Below, piece by piece: positions 18,875 through 27,172 of a stretch of 64,000 nt of DNA (the first letter of the stretch is position 1; every line of letters begins with the position of its first letter). Under the pieces are notes generated by a model. The model was given only the letters and a program-made list of their open reading frames with translations. It was not told the origin of the DNA and did not search any database. Position numbers and translations under genes: made by a program. The DNA comes from Pseudoxanthomonas winnipegensis. Lineage in GTDB: Bacteria > Pseudomonadota > Gammaproteobacteria > Xanthomonadales > Xanthomonadaceae. The stretch spans positions 248,001-312,000 of the forward strand of contig NZ_SHMH01000001.1 in the NCBI RefSeq assembly GCF_004283755.1, read 5' to 3'.

Positions 18875-21748
18875 TCAGAACCGCATCGTCAGGCCCAGGG
18901 TCAGGCTGCGGCCGTAGCGGTAGTAGCTGTTGAGCAGCAGCGGGTTGCCGTTGATGCTGGTGGTCTGCTCCTCGTCGAGCAGGTTGTTGCCTTCCAGCGA
19001 TACGGTGAACATGTCGTTGATGTTGTAGGTGATGTGCGCGGTCATCCAGGTGATCGGATCGGCCTTCTCGTTGTAGCCGGCGCCCAGCACGTTGACCGCG
19101 CTGACGAAACCGTCGGTGTGGTCGGCGGTCACGCCCAGGTCCCACGGGCCCTTCTCGTACATCAGGCTGACCGAGTAGACCGACGGCGCGATGCCCTCCA
19201 GCGGACGCTTCTCGCCGTCGACCCAGCTCTCGGACCAGTTGCGCGTGTACTGCGCGCGGAAGCCCAAGCCGTTGTCCCAGAAGTGCTGCAGGCCCGCCTC
19301 GATGCCATGCACCTTGGCGTAATCGCCGTTGATCGGGCGCATGACGTTGAACAGCGTCGGGCCCGGCGAGACCACGTTGCCGTTGGCATCGGTGATGCCG
19401 CCCACGCCGATGTCCTGGCCGGTCTCCCAGCTGGTGGTGATCTGGTTGTCGATGCGCTTGTAGAACACCGCCAGGTTGGCGATGGAGTGCTCGGAGAAGT
19501 ACCACTCCAGCGAGGCATCGCCCTGCTTGGCGCTGTAGGGCTTCAGGTCGACGTTGCCGCCGTAGACCTGGGTGAACTCGCCCCAGGACACGCTCTGCGT
19601 GGTGCTGGTCGGCGCCAGCTGCTCCACCGAAGGCCGCGCCATGGTCTTGGCCGCGCCCAGGCGCAGCTGCAGGTCGTCGCTGAAGTGCCAGACGAAGTTG
19701 GCGGCCGGCAACACGTAGGTATAGCTGCCCTTCTGGCTGATGCTGGTGGGATCGGCGTAGGTCGCGGTGTAGTTGAACGCCCCGTTCTCGGTGATGCTGG
19801 TGATCTTGGCGTCCCAGGCCTGCGAGGTGGTGTTGGTCGAGACCACGCGCACGCCCACGTTGCCGTCCCAGCGATCGCCGGACAGGTCGGCCTGCACATA
19901 GAACGACGCGGTCTTCTCGCTGACGCGGTAGCTCTCCAGCGGGTTCCACGCCGGCGCGGCATTGCTGTAGTCGTAGGCGCTGCCGTCTGCGCGCGTGCCC
20001 TTGTAAGCAGCCAGCGCGGCCTCGTAGGCCGGCACGTCGAAGGCGATGAAGCTGCGCGGGAAGCGCGACTTCACGCCGCTCATGAAGTTGGGCAGCGAGT
20101 ACACCGAGAGCAGATCGCCGCCCAGCGCGCCGACGTTGATCGCGTTGTCGCCGGAATAGTAGTCGGCGCCGCCGGTGAGCGTGTTGGTGATCAGGTCGCG
20201 CGACTTGCGGCGATCGGTCAGGCTCACGCCGAACTTCAGATGGTCCACATGCCCGGCGCCGACGAACAGGTCGCCGCCGACCGTGCCGCCGGTGATGCGG
20301 TCCTCGATGTTGTCGCCGGCCAGTTCGTTGTAATGGGTGATGAAGTCGTTAGGGCCGAACTCGCCCTTGGCCAGCCCGCTGGCCCAGTCGCGACCGTCGG
20401 TCAGCGAGGTGGTGACATTGGGGATGCCGGAGGGATTGAGCGAGATGGTGGTGGTATTGGGCTGGTTGAGGCGCAGCACCACATAGCTGTCCTGGCCGCC
20501 GGAATGACGACGCGAGGTGGAGCGGTAGACATCGCCGGTCACGGTGAAGTCGTCGGTGACCTTCCACTGCGCGTTGGCGCCGTAGAGCGCGGTATCGACC
20601 ACGCGGTACTCGGTCTTGTTGAGCAGCTCCGGGTTGAGGCGCAGCTCCGGATCGGGGTTGTCCAGGGTCAGGCCGGTGACGATACCGTTCTGCACGGTCA
20701 CATTCGACCAGCGGCCCGGCGAGAACAGCGGGTAATAGGACTGCTGGTAGCCGACCTGCGGCGAGTCGAGCTTGGTCTTCAGCCCGTCGACGGTCAGCCT
20801 GAAGCTGTCGCTGGGCCGCCATTCGAACTTGCCGGAGAAGGCGGTGCGCTTCTTGTTCTCCAGGATCGAGCCGACGCGGAACTGGCCCGGCGCGATCAGG
20901 CCGTACTCGTCCGGATCCAGCTCGCCGTTGTTGTTGAGATCGATGTTGCCGCCCCAGGCGTTGCCGCCCCAGGAGGGATCGTTCGGATCGGGGTTGCGGG
21001 TCCAGCCGCCGTCGTTGCCGGCGGTGTCGGTGCGGTCCTTGCGGCGCGCCGAGACCACGCCCAGGATCACGCCCATGGTGTCGTCGGCGAAGGTGTTGCT
21101 GTAGACGCCGGAGAACTTGTGCCCGTTGAGGTCGGACATCTGGTTGCGGTCGCCCTCGATGCGCACCACGCCGTGCTGGCCCGGCTGGTCGAACGGGCTG
21201 GCCGAGCGCAGATTGACCAGGCCGCCGATCGCGCCCTCGGTGTTGGCGGCCTCGGCGCCCTTGATCACGTCGGCGCCGCTGATCACGTCGGCCGGCAGCA
21301 CGTCGTAGGCGAAGTCGCGGCCTTCGCCGTCGGTGGCCAGGATGCGGCCGTTGAACGTGGTCAGGGTGTACTCCGGCCCCAGGCCGCGCACGCTGACCTT
21401 CTGGCCCTCGCCGCCGGCGGTGCGGCTGATCGACACGCCGGTGATGTGGCTGAGCGAATCGGCGACGTTGTTGTCCGGGAACTTGCCCAGCTCCAGCGCG
21501 GTGATCGAGTCCTGCACCGTGGACGCGTCGCGCTTGAGATCGTTGGAGCGGGTCAGCGCGGCGCGCACGCCCTTGACCTGGACGGTCTGCAGATCGGTGG
21601 CGTCCTGCGCATCGGCCGGCGCGGCCTCCTGCTGGACCTGCGGTCCAGGCGCCGGGGTGGTCTCCTGGGACCAGGCGGTAGCCGGCACCAACAGGGCGAG
21701 GGCGATTCCATGACACAGACGGCGGCGCTGCAGAGGGACGGCGTTCAC
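18875..21748 (-). CDS. TonB-dependent receptor of the sugar locus
   Basis: Outer-membrane active transporter of 957 residues. Signal peptide about 1-28 (LCHGIALALLVPATAWSQ). The plug is about 70-190, with DSITALELGKFPDNNVADSL, ITGVSISRTAGGEGQKVSVRG and NTEGAIGGLVNLRSA, all typical of the TonB receptors of xanthomonad carbohydrate-uptake loci. The 22-strand barrel follows and ends in SLTLGLTMRF with the terminal Phe. No N-terminal STN signalling domain is present, so it does not drive an anti-sigma cascade. It is divergent from the AgaR-like regulator and shares a promoter region with AgaR-like boxes. It most likely imports the oligosaccharide that the locus degrades. A TTGATA-N17-TAGGCT promoter lies at 21834-21806 on the minus strand. 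Confidence 0.95.
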   Translation of the reverse strand: MNAVPLQRRRLCHGIALALLVPATAWSQETTPAPGPQVQQEAAPADAQDATDLQTVQVKGVRAALTRSNDLKRDASTVQDSITALELGKFPDNNVADSLSHITGVSISRTAGGEGQKVSVRGLGPEYTLTTFNGRILATDGEGRDFAYDVLPADVISGADVIKGAEAANTEGAIGGLVNLRSASPFDQPGQHGVVRIEGDRNQMSDLNGHKFSGVYSNTFADDTMGVILGVVSARRKDRTDTAGNDGGWTRNPDPNDPSWGGNAWGGNIDLNNNGELDPDEYGLIAPGQFRVGSILENKKRTAFSGKFEWRPSDSFRLTVDGLKTKLDSPQVGYQQSYYPLFSPGRWSNVTVQNGIVTGLTLDNPDPELRLNPELLNKTEYRVVDTALYGANAQWKVTDDFTVTGDVYRSTSRRHSGGQDSYVVLRLNQPNTTTISLNPSGIPNVTTSLTDGRDWASGLAKGEFGPNDFITHYNELAGDNIEDRITGGTVGGDLFVGAGHVDHLKFGVSLTDRRKSRDLITNTLTGGADYYSGDNAINVGALGGDLLSVYSLPNFMSGVKSRFPRSFIAFDVPAYEAALAAYKGTRADGSAYDYSNAAPAWNPLESYRVSEKTASFYVQADLSGDRWDGNVGVRVVSTNTTSQAWDAKITSITENGAFNYTATYADPTSISQKGSYTYVLPAANFVWHFSDDLQLRLGAAKTMARPSVEQLAPTSTTQSVSWGEFTQVYGGNVDLKPYSAKQGDASLEWYFSEHSIANLAVFYKRIDNQITTSWETGQDIGVGGITDANGNVVSPGPTLFNVMRPINGDYAKVHGIEAGLQHFWDNGLGFRAQYTRNWSESWVDGEKRPLEGIAPSVYSVSLMYEKGPWDLGVTADHTDGFVSAVNVLGAGYNEKADPITWMTAHITYNINDMFTVSLEGNNLLDEEQTTSINGNPLLLNSYYRYGRSLTLGLTMRF

Positions 21749-21795
21749 GGCGATCTCCTGGAGAGGAAGGCTGGTGGGGGCCTGGCTGATGAAGC

Positions 21796-21864
21796 AACGA
21801 AACCGAGCCTAAATGATGTTTCGTTTTGTATCAATAGCGAAATTTAACGAAATGCCCGTATACT
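21796..21864. promoter_or_regulatory. divergent promoter with clustered AgaR-like operator boxes
   Basis: AT-rich spacer between the TonB receptor and the AgaR-like gene. TTTCGTT half-sites occur at 21819-21825 (top strand), 21846-21852 and 21796-21803 (bottom strand), plus a degenerate GCGAAA at 21837-21842. Those at 21819 and 21846 form an inverted repeat. They overlap the receptor promoter (-35 TTGATA 21829-21834, -10 TAGGCT 21806-21811, minus strand) and precede the regulator's -10 TATACT at 21859-21864. TTTCGTTT repeats are the known signature of AgaR operators in enterobacteria. Confidence 0.65.
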
Positions 21865-21890
21865 CTGGAGTGTTTGCCCCAGGAGTCTCC

Positions 21891-22673
21891 ATGCCGCCCG
21901 TCACCCGCGACACCAGCCAGCGCCGCCTGCAGATCAGCGAGCTCGTGCGCCAGCACGGCAGCGTCCAGGTCACCGCACTGGCGAAGCGGTTCGGCGTGAG
22001 CATGCAGACCGTGCGCAAGGACCTGCGCTACCTGGAGGAACGCGGCGTCATGGCGCGCGCCTACGGCGGCGCGATCGACAGCAACGTGGTCGGCCACACC
22101 GCCACCGAACCGCCTTACGAAACGAAACGCACCGCCCACCTGGACGAAAAGCGCCGCATCGGCGCGCGCGCCGCCGCGCTGGTGCAGGCCGGCGACACCA
22201 TCGCCATCGACTCGGGCACCACTGCGATCCAGCTGGCCGAGGCGCTGCCGGACATCGAGATCACCGTGGTCACCAACGACTTCGGCGTGCTGTCCTCGCT
22301 GGCGCCCAAGTCCAACATCAACATCGTGATGCTGGGCGGCGAGCTGCGCCGCAAGAACATGGCCTTCTACGGCGGCCTGACCGTCGAGGCGCTGGACGCC
22401 CTGCACGTGGACAAGCTGTTCCTGGGCGTCGACGGGCTCGACCTGGAACGCGGCATCACCACCCACTACGAGCCCGAGGCCATGCTCAACCGCAAAATGG
22501 TCGAGGCCGCGCGCATGGTGGTGGCGATCACCGACAGCTCCAAGTTCGGCAAGGTCTGCCTGCACCGGATCATCCCGGTGTCCGGGCTCAACGCGCTGAT
22601 CACCGACACCGGCGCGCCGGACGACATCACCGGCGCCTGCCAGGCCCTCGGCGTCGAGGTCGTGCGCGCCTGA
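21891..22673 (+). CDS. agaR: DeoR-family repressor, AgaR-like
   Basis: Regulator of 260 residues. The DeoR helix-turn-helix is at about 10-65: RRLQISELVRQHGSVQVTAL, RFGVSMQTVRKDLRYLEERG and the wing VMARAYGGA. The sensor domain follows, with AIDSGTTAIQLAEAL and VMLGGELRRKNMAFYGG, the DeoRC phosphosugar-binding loops; DSSKFGKVCLHRI near the C-terminus is also diagnostic. AGGAG at 21881-21885 sets ATG 21891. Members of this type respond to a phosphorylated (amino)sugar intermediate. Its own promoter and the catabolic promoter near 24050-24120 carry TTTCGTT boxes, so it likely represses the whole locus until GalNAc- or GalN-derived phosphosugar appears. The symbol is given by context and motif rather than proof. 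Confidence 0.85.
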   Translation: MPPVTRDTSQRRLQISELVRQHGSVQVTALAKRFGVSMQTVRKDLRYLEERGVMARAYGGAIDSNVVGHTATEPPYETKRTAHLDEKRRIGARAAALVQAGDTIAIDSGTTAIQLAEALPDIEITVVTNDFGVLSSLAPKSNINIVMLGGELRRKNMAFYGGLTVEALDALHVDKLFLGVDGLDLERGITTHYEPEAMLNRKMVEAARMVVAITDSSKFGKVCLHRIIPVSGLNALITDTGAPDDITGACQALGVEVVRA

Positions 22674-22716
22674 CCACGGATCAGGGGGGAGCCACTGGCT
22701 CCTCGAAAGCCCACCT

Positions 22717-22815
22717 GTAGAGCGGAGCTCGCTCCGCTGCTCTGCGTTCGGTGCGTGGGAAAGCTTCAGGCGGACGGTTGTGGGGAAAGCCCCAGCGGAG
22801 CGAGCTCCGCTCTAC
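22717..22815. repeat. GTAG-headed REP pair (BIME)
   Basis: Between the convergent regulator and amidohydrolase genes: copy 1 at 22717-22738, inverted copy at 22794-22815, both with GAGC-TC or CG centres. A lone CCATGGCGGCGATG repeat arm follows near 22825. No gene is seen in 22674-22888. Confidence 0.8.
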
Positions 22816-22888
22816 AGGCGGGGCCATGGCGGCGATGAAGGTCTCACGGTGAACCCGCCACCCTAGCCAGCGCCACGCGGTCTTCGGA

Positions 22889-24031
22889 CTACCTGGCGGC
22901 CACCTGCCGCTTCAAACCGAACTCACGCAGCGCATTGGCGTAGTAGATCCTGTCGATCACCGCGCGCGGCAGCGCCAGGCCCGGCACGTCGGCCTTGAGC
23001 ATGTCGATGCGCTGGGTTTCGCCCGTCGCCAGGTACTTCCAGTCCGAGATCCACATCGCGTGCGCCTCGGCGCGGAAGGCGGCCGGGTCGGCATCGGGTG
23101 CCTGGGTCAGGTCGGTGCCGTACAACAACCGGTCCTGGTAGCGGACGAAGAAGTCGCGCACCTTGGCCGGGTCGCGCAGCGACTGGTACTGCACCTGGCT
23201 CATGCGCGCCGCCAGATCGACCGTGGCGTTGGGGTGGGTATCGAGGAACTTGGCCAGCACGTCCACGTCGTATTCCAGGCTGGCCATGTGCGCGCCCACG
23301 AAGCGCAGCCGCGGGTGCGCGGCGACGAAGCGGTCGCGCGCGGCCATCAGCGCCTCGTGCGAGGGCATCTCCGGATGCAGATACATGTAGTAGTCCGGAT
23401 GGTGCGCGAAGTACTCGCGGTCGTTGTCGGTGGTCATCTGGTCCAGCGGCAGCCAGCAGTTGTACGGCTCGGCCTGGTGCGCGATCAGCGGCACGCCGAG
23501 CGACTGGACGTGATCGGCCACCGGCGACAGGCCCGGGTCGTCGAGCGTGATCAGCTCGCCCCTGGCGTTGCGCTCGACCATGCCGATGTTCTTCCACACC
23601 TTCACCGCGCGCGCGCCTTCGGCGACCGCCGCGTCCAGGCCCTGGTTGGTGCGCGCCAGCCAGCCCGGCGTGCCGAAGCCCTTCATCGTGAAGGACGCCG
23701 CCCAATGGAAGCGCTGCGGCGCTTCCCGGGCCAGCGCCAGGGCGAGGCGATGCTGCGCCTCGAGCGTGGGGAAGTCCGGGTAGTCGACGTTGATCGACAG
23801 CAGTTCGAAGTTGTCCGACCGCGCCAGCTGCAGGAACACCGGATCGGTCCCGTTGGCATGCACATGCGCATCGAACTTGCGCACCCTGGCGTAGTCGTCC
23901 ATGGCGTAGGTCGCCGGCGGCGTCGCGTCGGCCTCGGCGAGGGCAGGCACCGCGGGCTGCGTCGAGGGCGAGCAGGCCGCCAACCCCAGCACCGCCACAC
24001 CGATGAAGAGCCCCTGCTGCTTCCAACGCAT
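22889..24031 (-). CDS. periplasmic amidohydrolase-2 family lipoprotein
   Basis: Metal-dependent TIM-barrel hydrolase of 380 residues. Lipobox FIGVAVLGLAAC near residue 19 suggests acylation and an envelope location. The HxH metal motif is FDAHVHANGTD. Later landmarks are VKVWKNIGM (position of the bridging Lys), GVPLIAHQAEP, LRFVGAHMASLEYD and LLYGTDLTQ with the final Asp ligand. Amidohydrolase-2 members include decarboxylases and lactonases, so the reaction is open. AGAGGG lies before ATG 24031. It is divergent from the GH36 gene, and the shared spacer has AgaR-like boxes, so it belongs to the regulon. It is not NagA/AgaA-like in sequence and is not cytoplasmic, so a role as the GalNAc-6-phosphate deacetylase is doubtful. 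Confidence 0.8.
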   Translation of the reverse strand: MRWKQQGLFIGVAVLGLAACSPSTQPAVPALAEADATPPATYAMDDYARVRKFDAHVHANGTDPVFLQLARSDNFELLSINVDYPDFPTLEAQHRLALALAREAPQRFHWAASFTMKGFGTPGWLARTNQGLDAAVAEGARAVKVWKNIGMVERNARGELITLDDPGLSPVADHVQSLGVPLIAHQAEPYNCWLPLDQMTTDNDREYFAHHPDYYMYLHPEMPSHEALMAARDRFVAAHPRLRFVGAHMASLEYDVDVLAKFLDTHPNATVDLAARMSQVQYQSLRDPAKVRDFFVRYQDRLLYGTDLTQAPDADPAAFRAEAHAMWISDWKYLATGETQRIDMLKADVPGLALPRAVIDRIYYANALREFGLKRQVAAR

Positions 24032-24050
24032 CGCACGCCCTCTTCCGGTA

Positions 24051-24120
24051 ACCAAACGAAACTTATTGGAACCATATCGCAACAAAACGCTTGCATCAAC
24101 GCGCCCTGCGCACGCAGAAT
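24051..24120. promoter_or_regulatory. divergent promoter with AgaR-like boxes and catabolic-operon promoter
   Basis: AAACGAAAC at 24054-24062 and ACAAAACG at 24082-24089 repeat words found in the operator upstream of the AgaR-like gene (ACAAAACG and AACGAAA). A promoter TTGCAT (24091-24096) - N18 - CAGAAT (24115-24120) lies directly downstream and would drive the GH36-permease-agaZ-agaS-kinase-GH27 operon. Repressor bound at the boxes would cover both this promoter and the amidohydrolase 5' end. Confidence 0.55.
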
Positions 24121-24148
24121 GCCCGGCATCGCCACCGGATCAGCCCAC

Positions 24149-26239
24149 ATGCCCCCGATTGGACGCCGCACCGCCCTGAAGTTCATTGCTGGCAGCGTGG
24201 CCGGCGGCATGACCTGGAGCACCCTGCCCTGGGCGCGCGCCGCGGCTGCCGCACCGGCCACCGGTTCGCAGGCGGGCGATGCGGTGCTGGGCATCGCCTT
24301 CGACCAGCGCATGCATACGCGGCTGTCGGCCTGGGGCAAGCCGTTGACCGATTGGCAGCCCAGCGAGGTCCTGCTGGTGGACGGCGATCAGATCGGCGAT
24401 TTCAGCCTGAGCGGCCAGCAGGCCCACGACCTGGAAGATCCGCGTCATGGCCGTGGCCGGCAGGTGGTGTTCACCGGCCGCGCCGCGCAGGGCGTGGAGA
24501 AGCAGGTCGCCGTGAACTGGTTCGAGGCCCTGCCCGGCTTGGCCCTGCTGCAGGTGCGCTACCGCAACCTGGGCGATACGCCGCTGAGCGTGACCGGCTG
24601 GCGCAGCAGCGCCCATGCGCTGCGCGAGGCGCCGGGCGGCTTCTGGAGCTTCTCCGGGTCCACCCATACCGATCGCCGCGACTGGGTGCAGCCGCTGGGC
24701 GAGGACTTCGACCAGCGCAACAGCCTGGCGATGGATTCCTCCGACTACGGCGGCGGCACGCCGGTGGCCAACCTGTGGCGCCGCGATGTCGGCCTGGCGG
24801 TCGGCCATGTCGAACCGGTGCCGCGGCCGCTGGCCATGCCGGTGAAGCGCACCGCGACCGGAGCCTCGATCGCCATCGAGGGCCAGCAGCCGGTCACCCT
24901 GGCGCCCGGCGCCGAGCTGGTCACCGAACGCACCTTCCTGGCCGTGCATCGCGGCGACTTCTACGCACCGCTTCAGCAGTACCGCCAGTTCATGGCGGCC
25001 GAGGGCATCGAAGGCCCGCGTCCGCCGGACTCGGCCTTCGCGCCGATCTGGTGCGCCTGGGGCTACGAGCGCGACTTCACCGTCAAGCAGATCGTCGACA
25101 CGCTGCCCAAGGCGCAGGCGCTGGGTTTCGAGTGGGCGGTGCTGGACGATGGCTGGCAGACCAACGAGGGCGACTGGAAGATCGACCTGAAGAAGTTCCC
25201 GCGCGGCGATGCGGACATGCGCGCCTTCACCGCGCAGGTGCGCCAGCACGGCATGCGTCCGCGCCTGTGGCTGGCGCCGCTGGCCGCCGATCCGGGCAGC
25301 GAGGTGCTGCACGATCACGTCGACATGCTGCTGCTGGACAAGACCGGCGCCTTCCAGACCGTGACCTGGTGGAATGCGCTGACCCAGTGCCCGGCCTATC
25401 AGCCGGTGATCGACTTCTACGTGGCGCTGGTGAAGAAGATCATCGGCGACTGGGGCTTCGAGGGCATCAAGCTGGACGGTCAGCACCTCAATGCGGTGGC
25501 GCCCTGCTACAACCCGGCGCACCGCCACGCCCGGCCGGAGGACTCGGTCGAAGGCCTGGCCAGGTTCTGGCAGGCGATCTACCACGCCGCGCACGAGGCC
25601 AATCCCGAGGCGGTGGTCGAACTGTGCCCGTGCGGGACCGCGTTCGCCTTCCACAACCTGCCGGCGACCGACCAGTACCCGGCCTCCGATCCGCTGTCCT
25701 CCTGGCAGGTGCGCAGCAAGGGCAAGTCGATCAAGGCGCTGATGGGCCATCGCAGCAGCTATGCCGGCGACCATGTGGAGCTGTCGGACCAGCGCGACGA
25801 CTTCGCCTCCACCGTCGGCATCGGCGCGGTGATCTCGACCAAGTTCACCTGGCCCAGGGACACCGAGCATCCGGCCGAGCCGCTGCCGCCGGGCGGCTTC
25901 GTCCTGACGCCCGAGCGCGAGGCGCTGTGGCGCAAGTGGGTCGACCTGTACAAGGCGCACATGCTGCCCAAGGGCGAGTACCGGGGCACGCTCTACGATA
26001 TCGGCTTCGACCGGCCCGAGACCCACGTCATCGCCAAGGACGGGGCGCAGTACTACACCTTCTACGCGCCGCGCTTCGATGGGCAGGTGGAACTGCGCGG
26101 GCTGGCCGCGGGGCGCTGGAAGGTGCGCGACCTGTTCAATGCACGCGACCTGGGCGTGGTCCAGGGGCCGACGGCGACGCTGCCGGCGTCGTTCGAGCGC
26201 TTTCTGTTCCTGCAGGCCACGCCGGAGGCCGCCGCATGA
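24149..26239 (+). CDS. GH36-type alpha-galactosidase / alpha-N-acetylgalactosaminidase, Tat-exported
   Basis: Retaining glycosidase of 696 residues. The N-terminus GRRTALKFIAGSVAGGM is a twin-arginine signal, so it is exported folded. After a beta-sandwich region, the barrel starts near 280 with IWCAWGYERDFT and WAVLDDGWQTNEGDWKID. The likely nucleophile is Asp443 in FEGIKLDGQHL, the GH36/GH27 clan-D position. The acid/base Asp should lie in SYAGDHVELSDQRDDF near 540-550. GH36 contains alpha-galactosidases and also alpha-N-acetylgalactosaminidases such as Clostridium AagA. With agaZ, agaS and an amino-sugar kinase downstream, release of GalNAc is an attractive alternative, but this is inference. 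First gene of the operon; the stop overlaps the next start by four bases. Confidence 0.85.
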   Translation: MPPIGRRTALKFIAGSVAGGMTWSTLPWARAAAAAPATGSQAGDAVLGIAFDQRMHTRLSAWGKPLTDWQPSEVLLVDGDQIGDFSLSGQQAHDLEDPRHGRGRQVVFTGRAAQGVEKQVAVNWFEALPGLALLQVRYRNLGDTPLSVTGWRSSAHALREAPGGFWSFSGSTHTDRRDWVQPLGEDFDQRNSLAMDSSDYGGGTPVANLWRRDVGLAVGHVEPVPRPLAMPVKRTATGASIAIEGQQPVTLAPGAELVTERTFLAVHRGDFYAPLQQYRQFMAAEGIEGPRPPDSAFAPIWCAWGYERDFTVKQIVDTLPKAQALGFEWAVLDDGWQTNEGDWKIDLKKFPRGDADMRAFTAQVRQHGMRPRLWLAPLAADPGSEVLHDHVDMLLLDKTGAFQTVTWWNALTQCPAYQPVIDFYVALVKKIIGDWGFEGIKLDGQHLNAVAPCYNPAHRHARPEDSVEGLARFWQAIYHAAHEANPEAVVELCPCGTAFAFHNLPATDQYPASDPLSSWQVRSKGKSIKALMGHRSSYAGDHVELSDQRDDFASTVGIGAVISTKFTWPRDTEHPAEPLPPGGFVLTPEREALWRKWVDLYKAHMLPKGEYRGTLYDIGFDRPETHVIAKDGAQYYTFYAPRFDGQVELRGLAAGRWKVRDLFNARDLGVVQGPTATLPASFERFLFLQATPEAAA

Positions 26240-27156
26240 GCGCCACGCTTGCCGCGAGCGCGCCGCGTCGGCGCCCCTGGCTGGCCTATGCGCTGGTCAC
26301 CGTCGTGCTGTGGGGCGTATGGGGCGCGCTGTCGCCGCTGTCGGCCGCGCACGGGTTCCCCGACACGCTGGTCTATGTGGTGTGGGCGCTGACCATGCTG
26401 CCGCCGGCGCTCTACATCCTGTGGCGCGGCGGCTGGCAGCTGGAGCGCTCGCCCAGGGCCGTGGTCTACGGCCTGACCATCGGCCTGCTCGGCGCGGGCG
26501 GGCAGATGCTGCTGTTCCATACGCTGACCATCGGGCCGGCGTACTTCGTGTTCCCGATCATCTCGCTCTCGCCGGTGGTGACCATCGCGCTGTCCTTCGT
26601 GCTGCTGCGCGAGCGCACCGGCTGGCAGGGCACGCTGGGCATCGTGCTGGCGCTGGTCGCGCTGCCGATGCTGGACCTGTCCTTCGGCCGCGGCGCGGGC
26701 GGAGGGCTGGGCTGGTTCGTGCAGTCGCTGCTGATCATGCTGGCCTGGGGCGTGCAGGCGTTCTTCATGAAGCTGGCCAACGACAGCGTGCGCGCCGACA
26801 GCATCTTCGCCTACATGACCCTCGGCGCGCTGCTGCTGGCCCCGGTCGCACTGTGGATGACCGACTTCGACCAGCCGATCAACACCGGCCTGACCGGCCC
26901 GTGGCTGGCCGCCGGCATCCAGGTGCTCAACGCCATCGGCGCGCTGACCCTGGTGTTCGCCTTCCGCTACGGCAAGGCGATGGTGGTCGCGCCCTTGAGC
27001 AATGCCGGCGCGCCCCTGGTCACCGCCGCGCTGGCGCTGCTGTTCGCCGGCGTGGTGCCCGGCCCGCTCAAGGCTGCCGGCCTGGTGCTGGCCCTGATCG
27101 CCTCGCTGCTGCTGGTGCTCGAACCCGAGCGCCCGGCCGACGCTCCTCTTTCCTGA
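26236..27156 (+). CDS. EamA/DMT-family permease, probable sugar importer of the locus
   Basis: Inner-membrane protein of 306 residues with about ten helices in two repeats, the drug/metabolite transporter fold. ATGA overlap with the GH36 stop shows coupling. The segments PWLAYALVTVVLWGVWGALSPL and FVFPIISLSPVVTIALSFVLLRERT are typical of EamA. No other inner-membrane transporter is in the locus, so it is the best candidate for moving the released monosaccharide into the cytoplasm. DMT proteins include sugar-linked transporters such as GlcU/RhaT types. Specificity is not readable from the sequence. Confidence 0.85.
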   Translation: MSATLAASAPRRRPWLAYALVTVVLWGVWGALSPLSAAHGFPDTLVYVVWALTMLPPALYILWRGGWQLERSPRAVVYGLTIGLLGAGGQMLLFHTLTIGPAYFVFPIISLSPVVTIALSFVLLRERTGWQGTLGIVLALVALPMLDLSFGRGAGGGLGWFVQSLLIMLAWGVQAFFMKLANDSVRADSIFAYMTLGALLLAPVALWMTDFDQPINTGLTGPWLAAGIQVLNAIGALTLVFAFRYGKAMVVAPLSNAGAPLVTAALALLFAGVVPGPLKAAGLVLALIASLLLVLEPERPADAPLS

Positions 27157-27172
27157 TCCGGATCATTCCCCC

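Noticed and set aside
22889..24031. Amidohydrolase as the GalNAc-6-phosphate deacetylase AgaA
   Set aside because: It has a lipobox and so is in the envelope, and its motifs are those of amidohydrolase-2, not NagA/AgaA.
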